5,900 nt of DNA from Bacillota bacterium (GTDB lineage: Bacteria; Bacillota; Clostridia; Oscillospirales; QAMX01), in the NCBI GenBank assembly GCA_029778935.1, contig JAKPBM010000004.1, forward strand, positions 1 through 5,900. Reading direction: 5' to 3'. Below the pieces are notes generated by a model. The model made no database searches, was not told where the DNA came from, and worked only from the letters and a program-made list of their open reading frames with translations. Position numbers and translations under genes: made by a program. Below, piece after piece: positions 5,762-5,900 of this stretch (position 1 is its first letter; each line of letters starts with the position of its first letter).

Positions 5762-5900
5762 ACGTCCCCCTCCTTCGGTTTTTCCGGCGGCTCGGCGCCT
5801 TCCTCACACACGGCTGCCCGCACGGCGGCCACTTTCCGCATAAGTGTAGCAAACCGGGCCGGGGTCAGCGACTGCGGCCCGTCGCAAAGGGCCTTGGCCG
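5743..5900 (-). CDS. aroF: 3-deoxy-7-phosphoheptulonate (DAHP) synthase, C-terminal end only
   Basis: Only the last 51 codons and the TAA stop are in the window; the gene enters from the right edge. DAHP synthase condenses phosphoenolpyruvate with erythrose 4-phosphate, the first step of the shikimate pathway. The visible part begins KALCDGPQSLTP and continues into a helix containing RFATLMRKVAAV. This matches the end of class I-beta DAHP synthases (Thermotoga/Firmicute type), which close with an ALSDGPQSL-like segment and a final helix. After that helix there is a further acidic, proline-rich tail of about 20 residues ending VCIQCT, longer than I expect for the family. The tail is encoded partly by the aroB ribosome binding site and by a 19-nt overlap with the aroB start. 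The catalytic residues and any N-terminal ferredoxin-like regulatory domain lie outside the window, so feedback control cannot be judged. The family call is fairly secure; the symbol follows common clostridial usage. Confidence 0.85.
   Translation of the reverse strand, partial: AKALCDGPQSLTPARFATLMRKVAAVRAAVCEEGAEPPEKPKEGDVCIQCT
5769..5775 (-). promoter_or_regulatory. Shine-Dalgarno of aroB (AAGGAGG)
   Basis: The minus strand reads AAGGAGG, then 7 nt, then the ATG at 5761. It lies inside the end of aroF and fixes the aroB start. With the 19-nt gene overlap it suggests that ribosomes finishing aroF help to start aroB. Confidence 0.8.

Noticed and set aside
1..5900. Mobile elements, CRISPR repeats, tRNA/rRNA or toxin-antitoxin genes
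   Set aside because: The window is covered end to end by conserved biosynthetic genes. I saw no direct repeats, inverted terminal repeats or RNA-like structures outside them.

Overview
The window is a single, gap-free, minus-strand stretch of an aromatic amino acid (shikimate/chorismate) biosynthesis operon. Read in the direction of transcription (from high to low coordinates) it holds the tail of a DAHP synthase (aroF), then aroB (3-dehydroquinate synthase), aroA (EPSP synthase), aroC (chorismate synthase), pheA (chorismate mutase-prephenate dehydratase), and one continuous reading frame that joins shikimate dehydrogenase (aroE) to shikimate kinase (aroK) and runs off the left edge. All coding is on the minus strand. 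Nothing on the plus strand looks real, and no RNA gene, mobile element, CRISPR array, terminator or promoter is visible.

The source is probably a high-GC member of the Clostridia (Oscillospiraceae/Ruminococcaceae-like). GC is roughly 60% by eye, Shine-Dalgarno sequences are strong (AAGGAGG, GGGAGGG), and the protein motifs are of the clostridial kind: FGQSHS in AroC, ESGSTLRF in AroA, ACQGTEGAYS in PheA, and a Thermotoga/Firmicute-type DAHP synthase C-terminus. This placement is an inference from motif memory, not from a search.

Layout by region: 5743-5900 aroF 3' end; 4700-5761 aroB; 3426-4703 aroA; 2369-3454 aroC; 1219-2355 pheA (TTG start); 1-1222 aroE-aroK, incomplete at its 3' end. The junctions are a 19-nt overlap, an ATGA overlap, a 29-nt overlap, a 13-nt gap, another ATGA overlap, and finally an in-frame fusion. 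There is therefore no room for internal promoters or terminators between genes, and the set is probably made from one mRNA with translational coupling. No stretch longer than 13 bases lacks a gene.

Together the enzymes take phosphoenolpyruvate plus erythrose 4-phosphate to DAHP (AroF), then 3-dehydroquinate (AroB), then dehydroshikimate to shikimate to shikimate 3-phosphate (AroE-AroK), EPSP (AroA), chorismate (AroC), and on to prephenate and phenylpyruvate (PheA). The one missing step is 3-dehydroquinate dehydratase (aroQ or aroD). A Shine-Dalgarno-like AGGAGG at the extreme left edge suggests another gene begins just outside the window, and that enzyme is the natural candidate.

The most interesting point is the AroE-AroK fusion. 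It lies one base of a T5 run away from being two ordinary separate genes, so it is either a real bifunctional enzyme or a sequence-level artefact. I found no sign of an undescribed system.
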